This document shows, piece after piece, positions 1 to 8,899 of a stretch of 64,000 nt of DNA. The notes below the pieces were generated by a model. It was not told where the DNA came from, made no database searches, and saw only the letters and a program-made list of their open reading frames with translations. The DNA is from Sulfurovum sp. (GTDB lineage Bacteria; Campylobacterota; Campylobacteria; Campylobacterales; Sulfurovaceae): contig JALSJI010000048.1 of NCBI GenBank assembly GCA_026989435.1, positions 1 through 64,000 of the forward strand. Reading direction: 5' to 3'. Positions within the stretch are counted from its first letter, which is position 1, and each line of letters opens with the position of its first letter. The position numbers and the translations under genes are program-made.

Positions 1-2168
1 GTATCTATCTCAATATCTATAAAAAAACCGGCAGATGCCTGATCGGCAATGATACTCTGTGTACTCTTTACATTTCGTAAAACGCTCTCTATTTCTGAAG
101 CTACTTTTTGTAGACCCTTGGAGTCTTTTCCGTAGAGTTTTATACCTAAAGGTGTACGTATACCCGAGAGTAACATATCTATACGCCCTCTAATAGGGTA
201 GGTCCAGGAATTCACTAAACCTGGAACCTGCAAGGCTTCATCCATCTTAGCCATCAGTTTCTCTATACTCATTCCCTCTCTCCACTCATCTTTGGGCTTA
301 AAAGTAATTATAGTCTCTATCATACCAAGAGGAGCAGGGTCTGTTGCAGAGTTAGCTCGTCCGCCCTTACCAAAAACAGTCTCAACTTCCGGAAACGATT
401 TAAGTATCTTGTCTGTTTTTTGCGTAAGCGCTTTAGACTGGTCTACAGAGATACCATAGGGTGTAACAGGCATATACATCACTGTTTGTTCATCAAGCAT
501 AGGCATAAACTCCCAATGAAGTCCTTTATAGATTGGTACGGCAAAAAAAAGCAGCACGAAAGAGAATACAATCACAAGATATTTAAATGTAAGTCCCCAT
601 CTCAATAGAGGATGATAAAGCCAAATAAAAAAACAATTGAGAGGATTTTTGGATTCTGAGACAATCTTTCCTTTAATAAAGTATACCATTAGCACAGGCA
701 CTAGTGTCACCGAGAGAAGAGCTCCGGCACTCATTGCAAAGGTTTTTGTAAATGCCAAAGGCCAAAAGAGCAAACCCTCTTGCCCCGAGAGTGCAAAAAT
801 AGGTAAAAAAGAGACCACTACCAAAGCCAATGCAAAAAAAATAGGTCGTCCCACCATTTGAGATGATTGAACGATTGCAGCAATACGTTCCCTATGTGTA
901 AGGCTACGTTGATACTCACTTTCTTGTTTATGTATGGCTTTATGGGCATTCTCTATCATAACGATAGAGGCATCTACCATGGCACCTATAGCAATAGCTA
1001 TACCCCCTAAGGACATAATATTTGATCCAATACCAAAGAGCTTCATCAGTAAAAAGGTAAAACCGATAGTTAAAGGCAAAACGAGTAAAACAATCAAGGA
1101 TGAACGTAAATGGGCTAAAAAGAGCCCAATAACAATAACCACGATCATACTCTCTTCTATAAGGGTTGTAGTAAGAGTATTGACCGCTTTAGAAATAAGC
1201 TCAGAACGATCATAAGTAGTGACAATATCAACACCTTCGACTTTAAGTGCATTCATCTTCTCTTTAATACGTTCTAATGCAGAGTAGACATCCTCCCCGT
1301 AGCGAAGCATCACAATACCGCCTACCACTTCACCTTCACCGTTTAAATCGGCCATACCTCGTCTGGCAGCAGGTACTTTCTCTACACGCCCTATTTGATC
1401 TATGGTAATAGGTATACCGCCTTTGGTTGTAATGACAAGTTTACCGATCTCCCCAAGATCTTTCAGATATCCTTTTGCCTCTACCATCCATTCGTAACCA
1501 TTTTGAATCACGATTCTTCCGCCTGTATCATTGTTGTTTTCTTTAAGCGTACGTGTAATATCTTTGATAGAAAGGTCATACTCTACCAAGGCATCGTTAT
1601 CTACTGTCACTTGAAACGTTGGTATAAATCCCCCGATGCTGGCTACCTCGCTTACCCCATCCACACCCATCAATGCATATTTGTAGTAATAATCTTGCAA
1701 GGTTCTTAATTCATCAAGTGTTTTAGTCTGTGATACGAGAGCATACTCATATACCCAGCCCACTCCTGAAGCATCCGGTCCAAGAGTAACCTCCATACCT
1801 TCGGGAAGCCGGCTTTGTATCGAAGCGAGTTGTTCTAAAATTCTACTCCTACCCCAATAGAGATCCGTACCCTCTTTAAAAATAATATAAATAAGGGCAT
1901 TCTCATAAACTGAAAACCCGCGTACCGTCTCTATATCGGAGATTGCCAAAAATTGTGACACTAAAGGATAGGTGCCTTGATCTTCAATGATCTCAGGGCT
2001 TTGTCCCTTCCATGTAACCTGAACAATAACCTGCGGAGGAGAGAGATCAGGAAGTGCATCAAGTGGCGTATTTTTCATAGACCAGATGGAGCCTAGTATG
2101 ATAAAAAAAGTTACCAAGAGTACCAAAAAACGGTTTTTTATAGAATAGGCTATCACGCTCTCAATCAT
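1..2168 (-). CDS. cusA: CusA/CzcA-family heavy-metal efflux RND pump (C-terminus off the window)
   Basis: Inner-membrane proton-driven pump of the HME-RND class that exports metal ions with an adaptor and a TolC-like channel. It is missing from the ORF track because it runs off the left edge. I translated both ends by hand: the start reads MIESVIAYSIKNRFLVLLV, the typical CusA opening with TM1, and a GGGAG ribosome site lies 8 bases before the ATG. Around codon 400 it reads GAMVDASIVMIENAHK, the conserved TM4 segment carrying the RND acidic residue. The last codons read AGFFIDIEID, as in CusA-type pumps. About 722 of roughly 1040 residues are present. It is the third gene after the outer-membrane and adaptor genes. 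Whether copper/silver or Co/Zn/Cd is exported cannot be read with certainty. Confidence 0.93.
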   Translation of the reverse strand, partial: MIESVIAYSIKNRFLVLLVTFFIILGSIWSMKNTPLDALPDLSPPQVIVQVTWKGQSPEIIEDQGTYPLVSQFLAISDIETVRGFSVYENALIYIIFKEGTDLYWGRSRILEQLASIQSRLPEGMEVTLGPDASGVGWVYEYALVSQTKTLDELRTLQDYYYKYALMGVDGVSEVASIGGFIPTFQVTVDNDALVEYDLSIKDITRTLKENNNDTGGRIVIQNGYEWMVEAKGYLKDLGEIGKLVITTKGGIPITIDQIGRVEKVPAARRGMADLNGEGEVVGGIVMLRYGEDVYSALERIKEKMNALKVEGVDIVTTYDRSELISKAVNTLTTTLIEESMIVVIVIGLFLAHLRSSLIVLLVLPLTIGFTFLLMKLFGIGSNIMSLGGIAIAIGAMVDASIVMIENAHKAIHKQESEYQRSLTHRERIAAIVQSSQMVGRPIFFALALVVVSFLPIFALSGQEGLLFWPLAFTKTFAMSAGALLSVTLVPVLMVYFIKGKIVSESKNPLNCFFIWLYHPLLRWGLTFKYLVIVFSFVLLFFAVPIYKGLHWEFMPMLDEQTVMYMPVTPYGISVDQSKALTQKTDKILKSFPEVETVFGKGGRANSATDPAPLGMIETIITFKPKDEWREGMSIEKLMAKMDEALQVPGLVNSWTYPIRGRIDMLLSGIRTPLGIKLYGKDSKGLQKVASEIESVLRNVKSTQSIIADQASAGFFIDIEID

Positions 2169-2267
2169 GAATGACTCCCTATACCACGGCAAGTTCTATC
2201 TACCAAGTGCTGAAATTTTTCCGGTAGGCACGGAGTGAAATAGACTTTGTACATATCGCATCCTTCG

Positions 2268-3470
2268 CTAATATATTGCGTTCATTTGTGCATCTGAATC
2301 CATCATAAATAGTGCATTATTCACCACTGTGTCACCTGATACCAAGCCTTTAATGACTTCAAAATATTGACTGTCCAAAGGTTTCAACTCCACCTGTAAG
2401 GGTTCATACTCCCCTTGAAACTCCGTAACAAGAAATACATACCACGCACCTCCCTTACGTATTGCCGCAGTGCGAGGAATCACAAGTTTTTTACGGGGCT
2501 TAGCACTAGAATAGAGTGTTGCATACATACCGGGCTTAAGCACTTCATCCGCATTATCGATACTTAGACGCAGAGTATATGTCGCCTCTTTAGGATCTAT
2601 ATTAGGATAGAAAAAATCCTTTTTTGCAACATATTCTATCTTAAGCCCTCTAATACGAACGCTAAAGGTGTCAAAGTCTTGAAAATCTAAAAGTTGATTT
2701 TGAAACACTTTTGCTTCCATCCATACTTCTGACAAATCAATAATTGTATAAAGAGATTTTTTGTTACTGATATATGAGCCTTGATTGATATTTTTTTCAA
2801 ACACCCAACCCGAAGCAGAGGCATAAATGGTCGTATATATACTGATTTTAGCATTTTTTCTTACCTCAAGTATCTCTGTTTGACTCACTCCGAGTAACAA
2901 GAGTTTTGTTTTAGCACTTTGAACCATCTCGGGTGAAGGACGCTTGAGATGAAAACGTATCGCATTAAGATAGTCCTGTTTTGCCTTGTAGACTTCCGGA
3001 GAGTAGATTAAAGCCAACGCCTGTCCCTTTTTAACCTTTTGGTACAAGCTATCTACATAGAGTTCTTTTACATATCCAGAAAACCATGCCGTTACCTCTA
3101 CCGTGCGAGAATCTTGCGCAGCGATATAACCATAATTTCTCTGTTTTTTACTGCTTTGTATCTCTTTGACTGCTACCGTACGTACATTAAAAAGCTGTCT
3201 AATCCTTGGCTTTTTCTCAGAGGGAATCTTATCTGCTGTTTTTTTCTCCGTTTGCATTGAAGAGCCACACTTTCCGGCCTCACATTTCATCTGCGCGGGT
3301 CTGTCTTGTTTGATACGATCATTTTTAGGCACTTTTTCCTCTTTTGTAAGAGCTGTACCGCATTTTCCTACTTCACACTTACCCATTTGACACTTACCGT
3401 CTCCACACTTCATCTGTCCATAAAGCATAAAGGGCATCAAGAGCAAAAACGGCCATATTACGTTTAACAT
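2268..3470 (-). CDS. cusB: RND periplasmic adaptor (CusB-like) with Cys-rich N-terminus
   Basis: Membrane-fusion/adaptor subunit bridging the RND pump and the TolC-like channel in the periplasm. A signal peptide (about residues 1-18) is followed by a cysteine-rich stretch with repeated KCG/GKC units (MKCGDGKCQMGKCEVGKCG, then MKCEAGKCG), then a lysine-rich linker. A typical HlyD/CusB body starts near residue 85: barrel-sandwich hybrid (VEVTAWFSGYVKELYV ... GQALALIYSPE), alpha-hairpin, then the second lipoyl half (GWVFEKNINQGSYI) and beta-barrel (LKPGMYATLYS). Its ATG shares one base with the stop of the TolC-like gene (TAATG), so the two are probably translationally coupled. The Cys motifs probably bind soft metal ions, which favours copper or silver as substrate (inference). 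Confidence 0.88.
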   Translation of the reverse strand: MLNVIWPFLLLMPFMLYGQMKCGDGKCQMGKCEVGKCGTALTKEEKVPKNDRIKQDRPAQMKCEAGKCGSSMQTEKKTADKIPSEKKPRIRQLFNVRTVAVKEIQSSKKQRNYGYIAAQDSRTVEVTAWFSGYVKELYVDSLYQKVKKGQALALIYSPEVYKAKQDYLNAIRFHLKRPSPEMVQSAKTKLLLLGVSQTEILEVRKNAKISIYTTIYASASGWVFEKNINQGSYISNKKSLYTIIDLSEVWMEAKVFQNQLLDFQDFDTFSVRIRGLKIEYVAKKDFFYPNIDPKEATYTLRLSIDNADEVLKPGMYATLYSSAKPRKKLVIPRTAAIRKGGAWYVFLVTEFQGEYEPLQVELKPLDSQYFEVIKGLVSGDTVVNNALFMMDSDAQMNAIY

Positions 3471-4663
3471 TATTGCACTCCTGTAAGAGATTTAAGTGTG
3501 GCTAGCGTACGCATAAACTCTGCTGTCACCGTAATACGCTCCTCTTCTAAAGCAAGTTTTTGTTCCAATATCTTCATGTAGGTCAAAAGATCGCCTCCTT
3601 CTTTTATGGCAGAGGAGCTAAGTTCTAGCATATGATTAAGCCTCGGAAGGCTTTGGTGTTGAAGAATATTGTATATTTTATACGCTTCTGTAAGTTTGGC
3701 ATAGTTTTCACCTATTTGACTTTGGATAAGAGACTTATAGTCCAAACTTTCACTTTGGCGAGAAAGTGCCTCTTTACGCGCAATCTCGGAGTTTAAAGCT
3801 TCCCTACCATAAAGAGGCAAAGAGACCCCTATAGATATAGAGAGATAGTCGGGAAACTCGGTACGATTATAATAGCCTACTTGCACATAAGGATCCGGAT
3901 ATTTCTCTAAATCAATAAGAGACTGATATGCCTTAGAGAGCTTACCTTGAGAAAGCTTCCTATGATAGTCGGAATTTTTGCTTATACCAGCTAAATAATA
4001 CTTTAAAGGTTTTGGCTTTTTTATCTGCAGTCTGTCAGAGATATTGTTTACTTTTTTCCTTACCAGATAGCGGAGCTTCTCTTGTTGGGATTTAAGTGTA
4101 GCAAAGTAACGCTCTGCTCGTATCCGAAGCTTATATAAAGAGAGTTCTGCCACTGCACTCTGTGCATGAGACATAGAATCAACAGAGATATAGTCTGTAT
4201 AAAGCTTGATATTTTGCTTGGCTAACTGCATATACTTCTGTATAATCTCTATACGAAACTCAAGTTCCTTTATGGTATAGGCAGTAGTACGTATCTTATA
4301 CGCCAAGGCTACACGTGCAGATTCAAGTGAATGCAATACCACATGCTTTTCTTCTTGTGCTATACTTTTTTTAGCATCAAGCTTACCAAACCAGGGGAAC
4401 TTCTGTTTAAAAAGAATAGCTTGATTTTGCATAGGCTCCTCACTGCGACTAAATGGTTTTCGAAACTGTATATCATTGAGTATTACGGACAAGTCAGGGT
4501 TTTGCCATTTCTGGCTTTTTGCAATACGCGCCTCCATAGAAGAGAGACGATGTTGAATACTTTGCAAAGAGTGGTGCTTGGCTATAGAGTGGCGTATCAT
4601 CTCATCGATACTTTCTGCATCAAGGATAAATGTACCTAGTACGATATAGAAAAAAACACGCAT
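3470..4663 (-). CDS. TolC/CusC-family outer-membrane efflux channel
   Basis: Outer-membrane channel subunit of the tripartite metal efflux system. The track starts at a TTG (4681), but the ATG six codons later (MRVFFYIVLGTFILDAES) has AGGA placed correctly before it and begins a clean signal peptide, so I use 4663. The remainder is mostly long amphipathic helices with heptad-like spacing, as expected for the TolC alpha-barrel, with the short beta segments YVQVGYYNRTEFPDYLSISIG and LPLYGRE. It is first in the cus-like operon; its stop overlaps the adaptor start by one base. No lipobox cysteine is seen, unlike E. coli CusC. Confidence 0.85.
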   Translation of the reverse strand: MRVFFYIVLGTFILDAESIDEMIRHSIAKHHSLQSIQHRLSSMEARIAKSQKWQNPDLSVILNDIQFRKPFSRSEEPMQNQAILFKQKFPWFGKLDAKKSIAQEEKHVVLHSLESARVALAYKIRTTAYTIKELEFRIEIIQKYMQLAKQNIKLYTDYISVDSMSHAQSAVAELSLYKLRIRAERYFATLKSQQEKLRYLVRKKVNNISDRLQIKKPKPLKYYLAGISKNSDYHRKLSQGKLSKAYQSLIDLEKYPDPYVQVGYYNRTEFPDYLSISIGVSLPLYGREALNSEIARKEALSRQSESLDYKSLIQSQIGENYAKLTEAYKIYNILQHQSLPRLNHMLELSSSAIKEGGDLLTYMKILEQKLALEEERITVTAEFMRTLATLKSLTGVQ

Positions 4664-4693
4664 AAAAAATCCTAAAAACAATAAATCATCCTG

Positions 4694-4727
4694 ATTATAT
4701 CCCCTTTATGTGCACACAACGTGTACA
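4694..4727 (-). promoter_or_regulatory. Candidate promoter and dyad operator of the cus-like operon
   Basis: Reading the minus strand upstream of the TolC-like gene, a perfect TATAAT (4694-4699) lies about 30 bases before the ATG. Upstream of it, 4709-4727 is an imperfect dyad, TGTGCAC-ACAAC-GTGTACA on the plus strand, that is TGTRCAC-N5-GTGYACA, which spans the expected -35 area. No good -35 hexamer is visible, which is common at activator-dependent metal promoters. The dyad is seen in the sequence; its role as a metal-regulator site is inference. Confidence 0.45.
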
Positions 4728-4771
4728 TGAACATACAAACTTTTTAAATATAACAAAAGAGATAGATTTAC

Positions 4772-4800
4772 TTGACATTAAGATATTTTTCCGATAAAAT
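4772..4800 (+). promoter_or_regulatory. Sigma70-type promoter of the DUF4395-rrf2-PLP operon
   Basis: TTGACA (4772-4777), a 17-base spacer and TAAAAT (4795-4800): one mismatch from the full consensus. It sits about 30 bases before the TTG start of the DUF4395 gene, which has AAAGGAAC as ribosome site. Confidence 0.75.
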
Positions 4801-4828
4801 ACTTCCAGTCACCCCAAAAGGAACTTAG

Positions 4829-5281
4829 TTGCATCCCTCATGCCCCATCTCATCAAAATATATCGACAGCCGTCTTATTAGACTCGTCTCTTTTCAAGTA
4901 ACGCTCATCGCAGCAGTGATTTTATTGACTGAAAATATCTTCTTTACTGCGCTGTTGTTCTTTTATTTTCTCATGAGAACACTCCGTGTAACTCAGATGA
5001 GTCCATTCTATCTTAGTGCAAAATATCTGCTTGCTTTCCGAGAAACAACACCCGGACTATGCAATGAAGCGCAAAAACGTTTTTCCTTATATATGGGTTT
5101 GGTACTTTCGGGTATACTGCTCTTTCTCTTTATACTTAAACAGAGCTATACTACAACTCTTATCCTGGAGATACTTTTTATCTGTGCACTGCTTGAGTCA
5201 CTTTTTGAATTTTGTATAGGATGCAAAATTTACTCTGCTATAGAGATACTTAACCCGCTTAAGAGAGTAAAAAAACAATGA
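4829..5281 (+). CDS. DUF4395 family membrane protein
   Basis: Small integral membrane protein, 150 residues, function unknown. It opens with CPIS close to the N-terminus and ends with FCIGCKIYS; this Cys pattern at both ends (N-terminal CP, C-terminal CxxC) is the signature of DUF4395. Three to four hydrophobic segments are visible (about residues 20-50, 88-105 and 110-130). Start is TTG at 4829 with AAAGGAAC upstream; no better start exists. The stop overlaps the ATG of the Rrf2 gene (ATGA), so it is translationally coupled to a regulator and a sulfur-amino-acid enzyme. A role in thiol or sulfur handling is plausible but only inferred from context. Confidence 0.75.
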   Translation: MHPSCPISSKYIDSRLIRLVSFQVTLIAAVILLTENIFFTALLFFYFLMRTLRVTQMSPFYLSAKYLLAFRETTPGLCNEAQKRFSLYMGLVLSGILLFLFILKQSYTTTLILEILFICALLESLFEFCIGCKIYSAIEILNPLKRVKKQ

Positions 5282-5691
5282 TAGGTATCTCTAGTAAAAC
5301 ACTCTATGCGATTGCAGCACTGCATGAGCTATCTCAAGTGCAGGATAACAGCGTATTAAAAATTAAAGAGATAGCAGCTAGGGCAAATATCCCTCCTAAT
5401 TTTTTAGAACAGATACTCTTAGCCCTTAAAAAAGAGGGGATACTCATAAGTATAAAAGGGGCTTACGGTGGATACAAACTTGCTAAAGAGCTCAAAGATA
5501 TCACGCTGAAAGATGTGATGAGCATTCTAGAGACGGATATCTTTTCGGATATCTGCAAAACGGGTAATCCTGCACTGAAACTCTTTTGGAAAGATCTTAA
5601 AGAAAATATTGCATCCACCTTTGATATACCGCTCTCTACACTAAAAGAGTATCAACTCAAAGCCACGCAAACACTAGATTACTCTATATAG
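5278..5691 (+). CDS. Rrf2-family transcriptional regulator (CymR-like)
   Basis: Winged-helix DNA-binding regulator of 137 residues. The N-terminus SSKTLYAIAALHELS, the recognition region IKEIAARANIPPNFLEQIL and the wing KGAYGGYKLAKE match the Rrf2 family. Only one cysteine (DICKTG, around residue 99) is present, so the three-cysteine iron-sulfur site of IscR/NsrR types is absent; this fits CymR-like regulators of cysteine metabolism. It lies between DUF4395 (4-base overlap) and a Cys/Met-metabolism PLP enzyme (8-base gap), so it probably controls its own operon. Confidence 0.85.
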   Translation: MIGISSKTLYAIAALHELSQVQDNSVLKIKEIAARANIPPNFLEQILLALKKEGILISIKGAYGGYKLAKELKDITLKDVMSILETDIFSDICKTGNPALKLFWKDLKENIASTFDIPLSTLKEYQLKATQTLDYSI

Positions 5692-5699
5692 GAATACAT

Positions 5700-6956
5700 A
5701 TGCATCATACAGATTTTGAATATTTTCACACGCTGCTTGTCCATGAAGTCGGCAACAAAATAGGCCCCGTTGCACCCACCATCACACCCTCAGCCGCCTA
5801 TGGCTATACAGATGCCAAAGAGGCTGAAGGAATTTTTGCATCACAAGTCAACAAACCGCTCTACGCAAGGGTAGGAAACCCTACCAATGCAAAGCTAGAG
5901 AGTATCCTTGCTAAAATGGAAGGAGGATTTGGAGCCATCGCTACCTCTTCAGGTATGGGGGCTATCTCTATGGTCTGTACTGCATTTTTATCCGCCGGAG
6001 ATGAACTGCTTTGTATCGGCGGTTTTTTTGGAGGGACCTATGCCTATGTCAATGAGACACTGTCACGTTTTGGCGTTCGTAACAGCTTTTGTGATGTGGA
6101 TGATTTTGCACATATTGAAAGCAGACTCAAAAAAGGTATCAAAATGGTACTAATGGAATCTGTAGGAAACCCGAGTCTAAGACTTCCTGATATTCAAGCG
6201 ATCATCGATCTATGTAACAGATACGATACGCTTTTACTCATAGACAATACGGCAACCCCTCTATTGCTAAGACCCCTGCTCATGGGTGCCGACATCGTGG
6301 TACACTCGAGCACAAAAAATATCTCCGGACACTCTGCATCCCTTGGCGGTATTGCTGTATTTAGGGAGGTCAAAGAGAATGGCGACAAACTACACAACCC
6401 AAAATATACGGATGTGCATAAGATCGTTAAAAAAATGGGTAAAAAAGCCTTTATACCCATCTGCAAAAAAAGAGCCATACGTGACTTGGGAATGACCGCC
6501 AATGCCTTTGGCTCTTTTATGACTATGATAGGGCTAGAGACGCTTTCACTTAGAGTAGAGCGTATCAATAAATCTGTAGAAAAGATTGCCTTGATGCTCG
6601 ATGAGAAGTTGCCAAAGGGGATCAGTGTAAACCATCCTTGTTTACATAGCAGCCCTGATCATACACGTTATAAAAAAGTTTTTTCTGATGGCTGTGGACC
6701 CTTACTGACGCTTGAGTGTGGTACAAAAAAGAGAGCATTTGCCTTATTAGACCGACTTCAAACCGTTATTCAAACAGCTAACATCGGAGACAATAGAACC
6801 TTGGCACTGCATATGCAGAGTACCATCTATTCCGATTTTAGTGAGGAGGCACGCAGATTTTTAGGAGTAACCGAGGGACTTATACGTGTTTCTATCGGGC
6901 TTGAAGACCCCATAGATATAGCTGAGGATTTCTTACAGGCAGCACAAGGGCTTTAA
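5700..6956 (+). CDS. Cys/Met-metabolism PLP enzyme (gamma-lyase or O-acylhomoserine sulfhydrylase type)
   Basis: Fold-type I PLP enzyme, 418 residues, normal length. The family signature is clear: substrate/PLP region YARVGNPTNAKLESILA, phosphate-binding SSGMGAIS, the Asp region LLIDNTATPLL, and the Schiff-base lysine in HSSTKNISGHS (Lys206). The C-terminal RVSIGLEDPIDIAEDF is typical. The family covers methionine gamma-lyase, cystathionine gamma-synthase/lyase and O-acetylhomoserine sulfhydrylase, and I cannot choose among them from sequence alone. Co-transcription with an Rrf2 regulator supports a role in cysteine/methionine or sulfide balance. The start follows the Rrf2 stop with AGGAATAC upstream. 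Confidence 0.88.
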   Translation: MHHTDFEYFHTLLVHEVGNKIGPVAPTITPSAAYGYTDAKEAEGIFASQVNKPLYARVGNPTNAKLESILAKMEGGFGAIATSSGMGAISMVCTAFLSAGDELLCIGGFFGGTYAYVNETLSRFGVRNSFCDVDDFAHIESRLKKGIKMVLMESVGNPSLRLPDIQAIIDLCNRYDTLLLIDNTATPLLLRPLLMGADIVVHSSTKNISGHSASLGGIAVFREVKENGDKLHNPKYTDVHKIVKKMGKKAFIPICKKRAIRDLGMTANAFGSFMTMIGLETLSLRVERINKSVEKIALMLDEKLPKGISVNHPCLHSSPDHTRYKKVFSDGCGPLLTLECGTKKRAFALLDRLQTVIQTANIGDNRTLALHMQSTIYSDFSEEARRFLGVTEGLIRVSIGLEDPIDIAEDFLQAAQGL

Positions 6957-7120
6957 GGCTATTTCTACCCAATATGGTTTATTGATTAACGGGTAACGAT
7001 TTGTTGAAATGTATAACTTCGATGACTACACTGCATTACTTTGAGACATACGGTAGATAACTAAAAGCCTAGATAAATCAAAATAATAAATTATATTTGC
7101 ATCTACTAAAAAATACTGGT

Positions 7121-8335
7121 TTAGTAAACCTTTTGCCCGGCTACAAATACGGAAGAAACCTCTTTCGTATGTAAGAGTGTCCAAAGGGCTATCTCTTCTT
7201 CTCTTCTTGGGGATTCAGGAAGAGTAACGACGGAAAAGTCCGCCATTTTTCCAACTGCAATACGACCATTATTGAGTTTTAAAATATCTGCTGCATCCGA
7301 AGTTACAGATTTTAAAAGGGCTATCGCTAGCTCTTGAATGGGTAGTTCATTATGTAAAAATAAAGCCGCACGCATCTCATCAAAAATACTCAGTGAATCA
7401 TTAGAGCTTAAACCATCCGTTGCTACGCTAAAGGGAAGTTTGAGCGTTTCTATCGCTAGCCTTCCTACGCCCAAATATCGATTACTGCGTGGACAGTGGG
7501 CAATAGAGTGACCTTTTGAAGCCAGGTAGTTCAACTCCTCTTTGCTTGCATGCGTACAGTGTACAAAATGGGCAGGATAGGTGTCAAAAGCGTGGATAAA
7601 CTCTTGTATATTGCTTACAGGCGTTTGTGTATTAAAATATTTTTTAAAAAATGCTCTGAATTCACCTTCACCATGTTCTAACCACTCCCTCTCTGCCTGT
7701 GACTCTAAAAAATGAGCAGAGAGTACAAGCTTATGTTGTTTAGCAATCCCCACTGCTTTATGTAAAAGGAGAGGGTGTACGGAGTAGGGAGCATGTATGG
7801 CTACAGCAGGAGTAATACGTGCCTCTTTGTCACAGGACAAAGAAGCTCTTACACGCTCTACAAAGTCACCGTAGAGCATATCGGCATACTGAGCGACAGA
7901 GCCTATGAGCTCATTAAAAAAAACCACTCTTTGCGGAGCTTTTTCACACACCTCAAGCTCATTACCGAAACTAGAGACGGCACCAAAGGTAGTCACACCC
8001 GAACGTAACATACTACGACACTCTTCCATCATCATCGCATTAGTACAACACCCTACAAGATCGTCACGATGAACTATGACAGAATCCAACCATGGCATAA
8101 ATGAGCCGTATTTGAGAGAGGTTTTATTGGCTGAAAACTCTAGATGTACATGGGTGTTGATAAACCCGGGGTAGAGTACGGAATGCGGCACTGTTTGTAT
8201 CATCTGGGCATCAGGGTATTTACTCTCAAGTATCTCAAAAGGGCCTATCTCCTTAATAGTGTCGGAAAATGCCACTGCCTGCTTACGGATATAGCCTGAA
8301 GGGGTGTAGATATAGTCTGCATAAATAATTTTCAT
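7121..8335 (-). CDS. Metal-dependent amidohydrolase, aminofutalosine deaminase-like
   Basis: Cytosolic amidohydrolase of 404 residues, ATZ/TRZ or cytosine-deaminase class. Metal and catalytic motifs run in order: NTHVHLE, AIHAPYSVHP, SAHFLESQAE, VHCTHAS, AHCPRSN and ATDGLSSNDS. Campylobacterota carry a conserved member of this class usually named for aminofutalosine deamination in menaquinone synthesis. However, many of these bacteria use the MTAN nucleosidase route, so the real substrate is uncertain and I give no gene symbol. It is monocistronic, facing away from the MOSC gene; the ATG at 8335 opens with the expected beta-strand MKIIYADYIYTP. Confidence 0.8.
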   Translation of the reverse strand: MKIIYADYIYTPSGYIRKQAVAFSDTIKEIGPFEILESKYPDAQMIQTVPHSVLYPGFINTHVHLEFSANKTSLKYGSFMPWLDSVIVHRDDLVGCCTNAMMMEECRSMLRSGVTTFGAVSSFGNELEVCEKAPQRVVFFNELIGSVAQYADMLYGDFVERVRASLSCDKEARITPAVAIHAPYSVHPLLLHKAVGIAKQHKLVLSAHFLESQAEREWLEHGEGEFRAFFKKYFNTQTPVSNIQEFIHAFDTYPAHFVHCTHASKEELNYLASKGHSIAHCPRSNRYLGVGRLAIETLKLPFSVATDGLSSNDSLSIFDEMRAALFLHNELPIQELAIALLKSVTSDAADILKLNNGRIAVGKMADFSVVTLPESPRREEEIALWTLLHTKEVSSVFVAGQKVY

Positions 8336-8442
8336 GCCGACATTGTAACATGCCCATACAAAGTTGTCAATTTTAAACTATTGTGCACTCTTTAACCACT
8401 TTTTAGCTAGTATCTTTCAAATAACCCATCTAAAGGAAAAAT

Positions 8443-8892
8443 ATGCAACACGCACAAGTATTAAAACTCTATATGACCATGCCGGATATGATGAGAAGCG
8501 GACACCGTATGGAGTGTGACGATATTGATGTAGACGAAGGGGGGATTATAGGTGATTTAAATCATAATACCTCAACAGATAAAGTGATACTCCTTGTCTC
8601 TAAAAAGAGTTATGACTTAATTCAAGAGGCAGATTTAGTCGTATCGGAAGGAGTACTGCTGGAGAATATCTATACCGATGTAGACCTTAATTATCTTCAA
8701 AAAGGATCTATTATTGAAATAGGGGAGGTGATGATGGAGGTTACCGGCCCTTGTGAAGCCTACGGATATCTCTCGGCACTCTCTCCCGAACTACCCGATG
8801 TTCTCCAAGGCAATCGCGGTATCTTTGTACGTCCCGTAGAGGAGGGACGCATCAGCCTCGGTGACGAGATAACGATTATCAAAAAGGCATAG
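8443..8892 (+). CDS. MOSC domain protein
   Basis: Single MOSC domain (molybdenum-cofactor sulfurase C-terminal fold), 149 residues. Seen: GGIIGDLNHNTSTDKVILL, which is the GD-x-N core followed by a strand, then TGPCEAYGYL with the conserved cysteine, and the closing GNRGIFVRPVEEGRISLGDEI. Stand-alone MOSC proteins are thought to bind sulfur or molybdenum cofactor at that Cys; the specific reaction is unknown. The ribosome site AAAGGAAAAAT precedes the ATG. It stands alone between the divergent amidohydrolase and the aroQ promoter. moeA occurs elsewhere in the window, so the cofactor is made in this organism. Confidence 0.85.
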   Translation: MQHAQVLKLYMTMPDMMRSGHRMECDDIDVDEGGIIGDLNHNTSTDKVILLVSKKSYDLIQEADLVVSEGVLLENIYTDVDLNYLQKGSIIEIGEVMMEVTGPCEAYGYLSALSPELPDVLQGNRGIFVRPVEEGRISLGDEITIIKKA

Positions 8893-8899
8893 CATACGG

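Noticed and set aside
420-1709. Four plus-strand ORFs (420-608, 637-861, 934-1215, 1395-1709)
   Set aside because: They are antisense shadows of the CusA-like gene, which is open on the minus strand through the whole stretch.
6194-6568. 124-residue minus-strand ORF
   Set aside because: Antisense to the PLP enzyme's active-site region; the plus-strand reading has clear family motifs.
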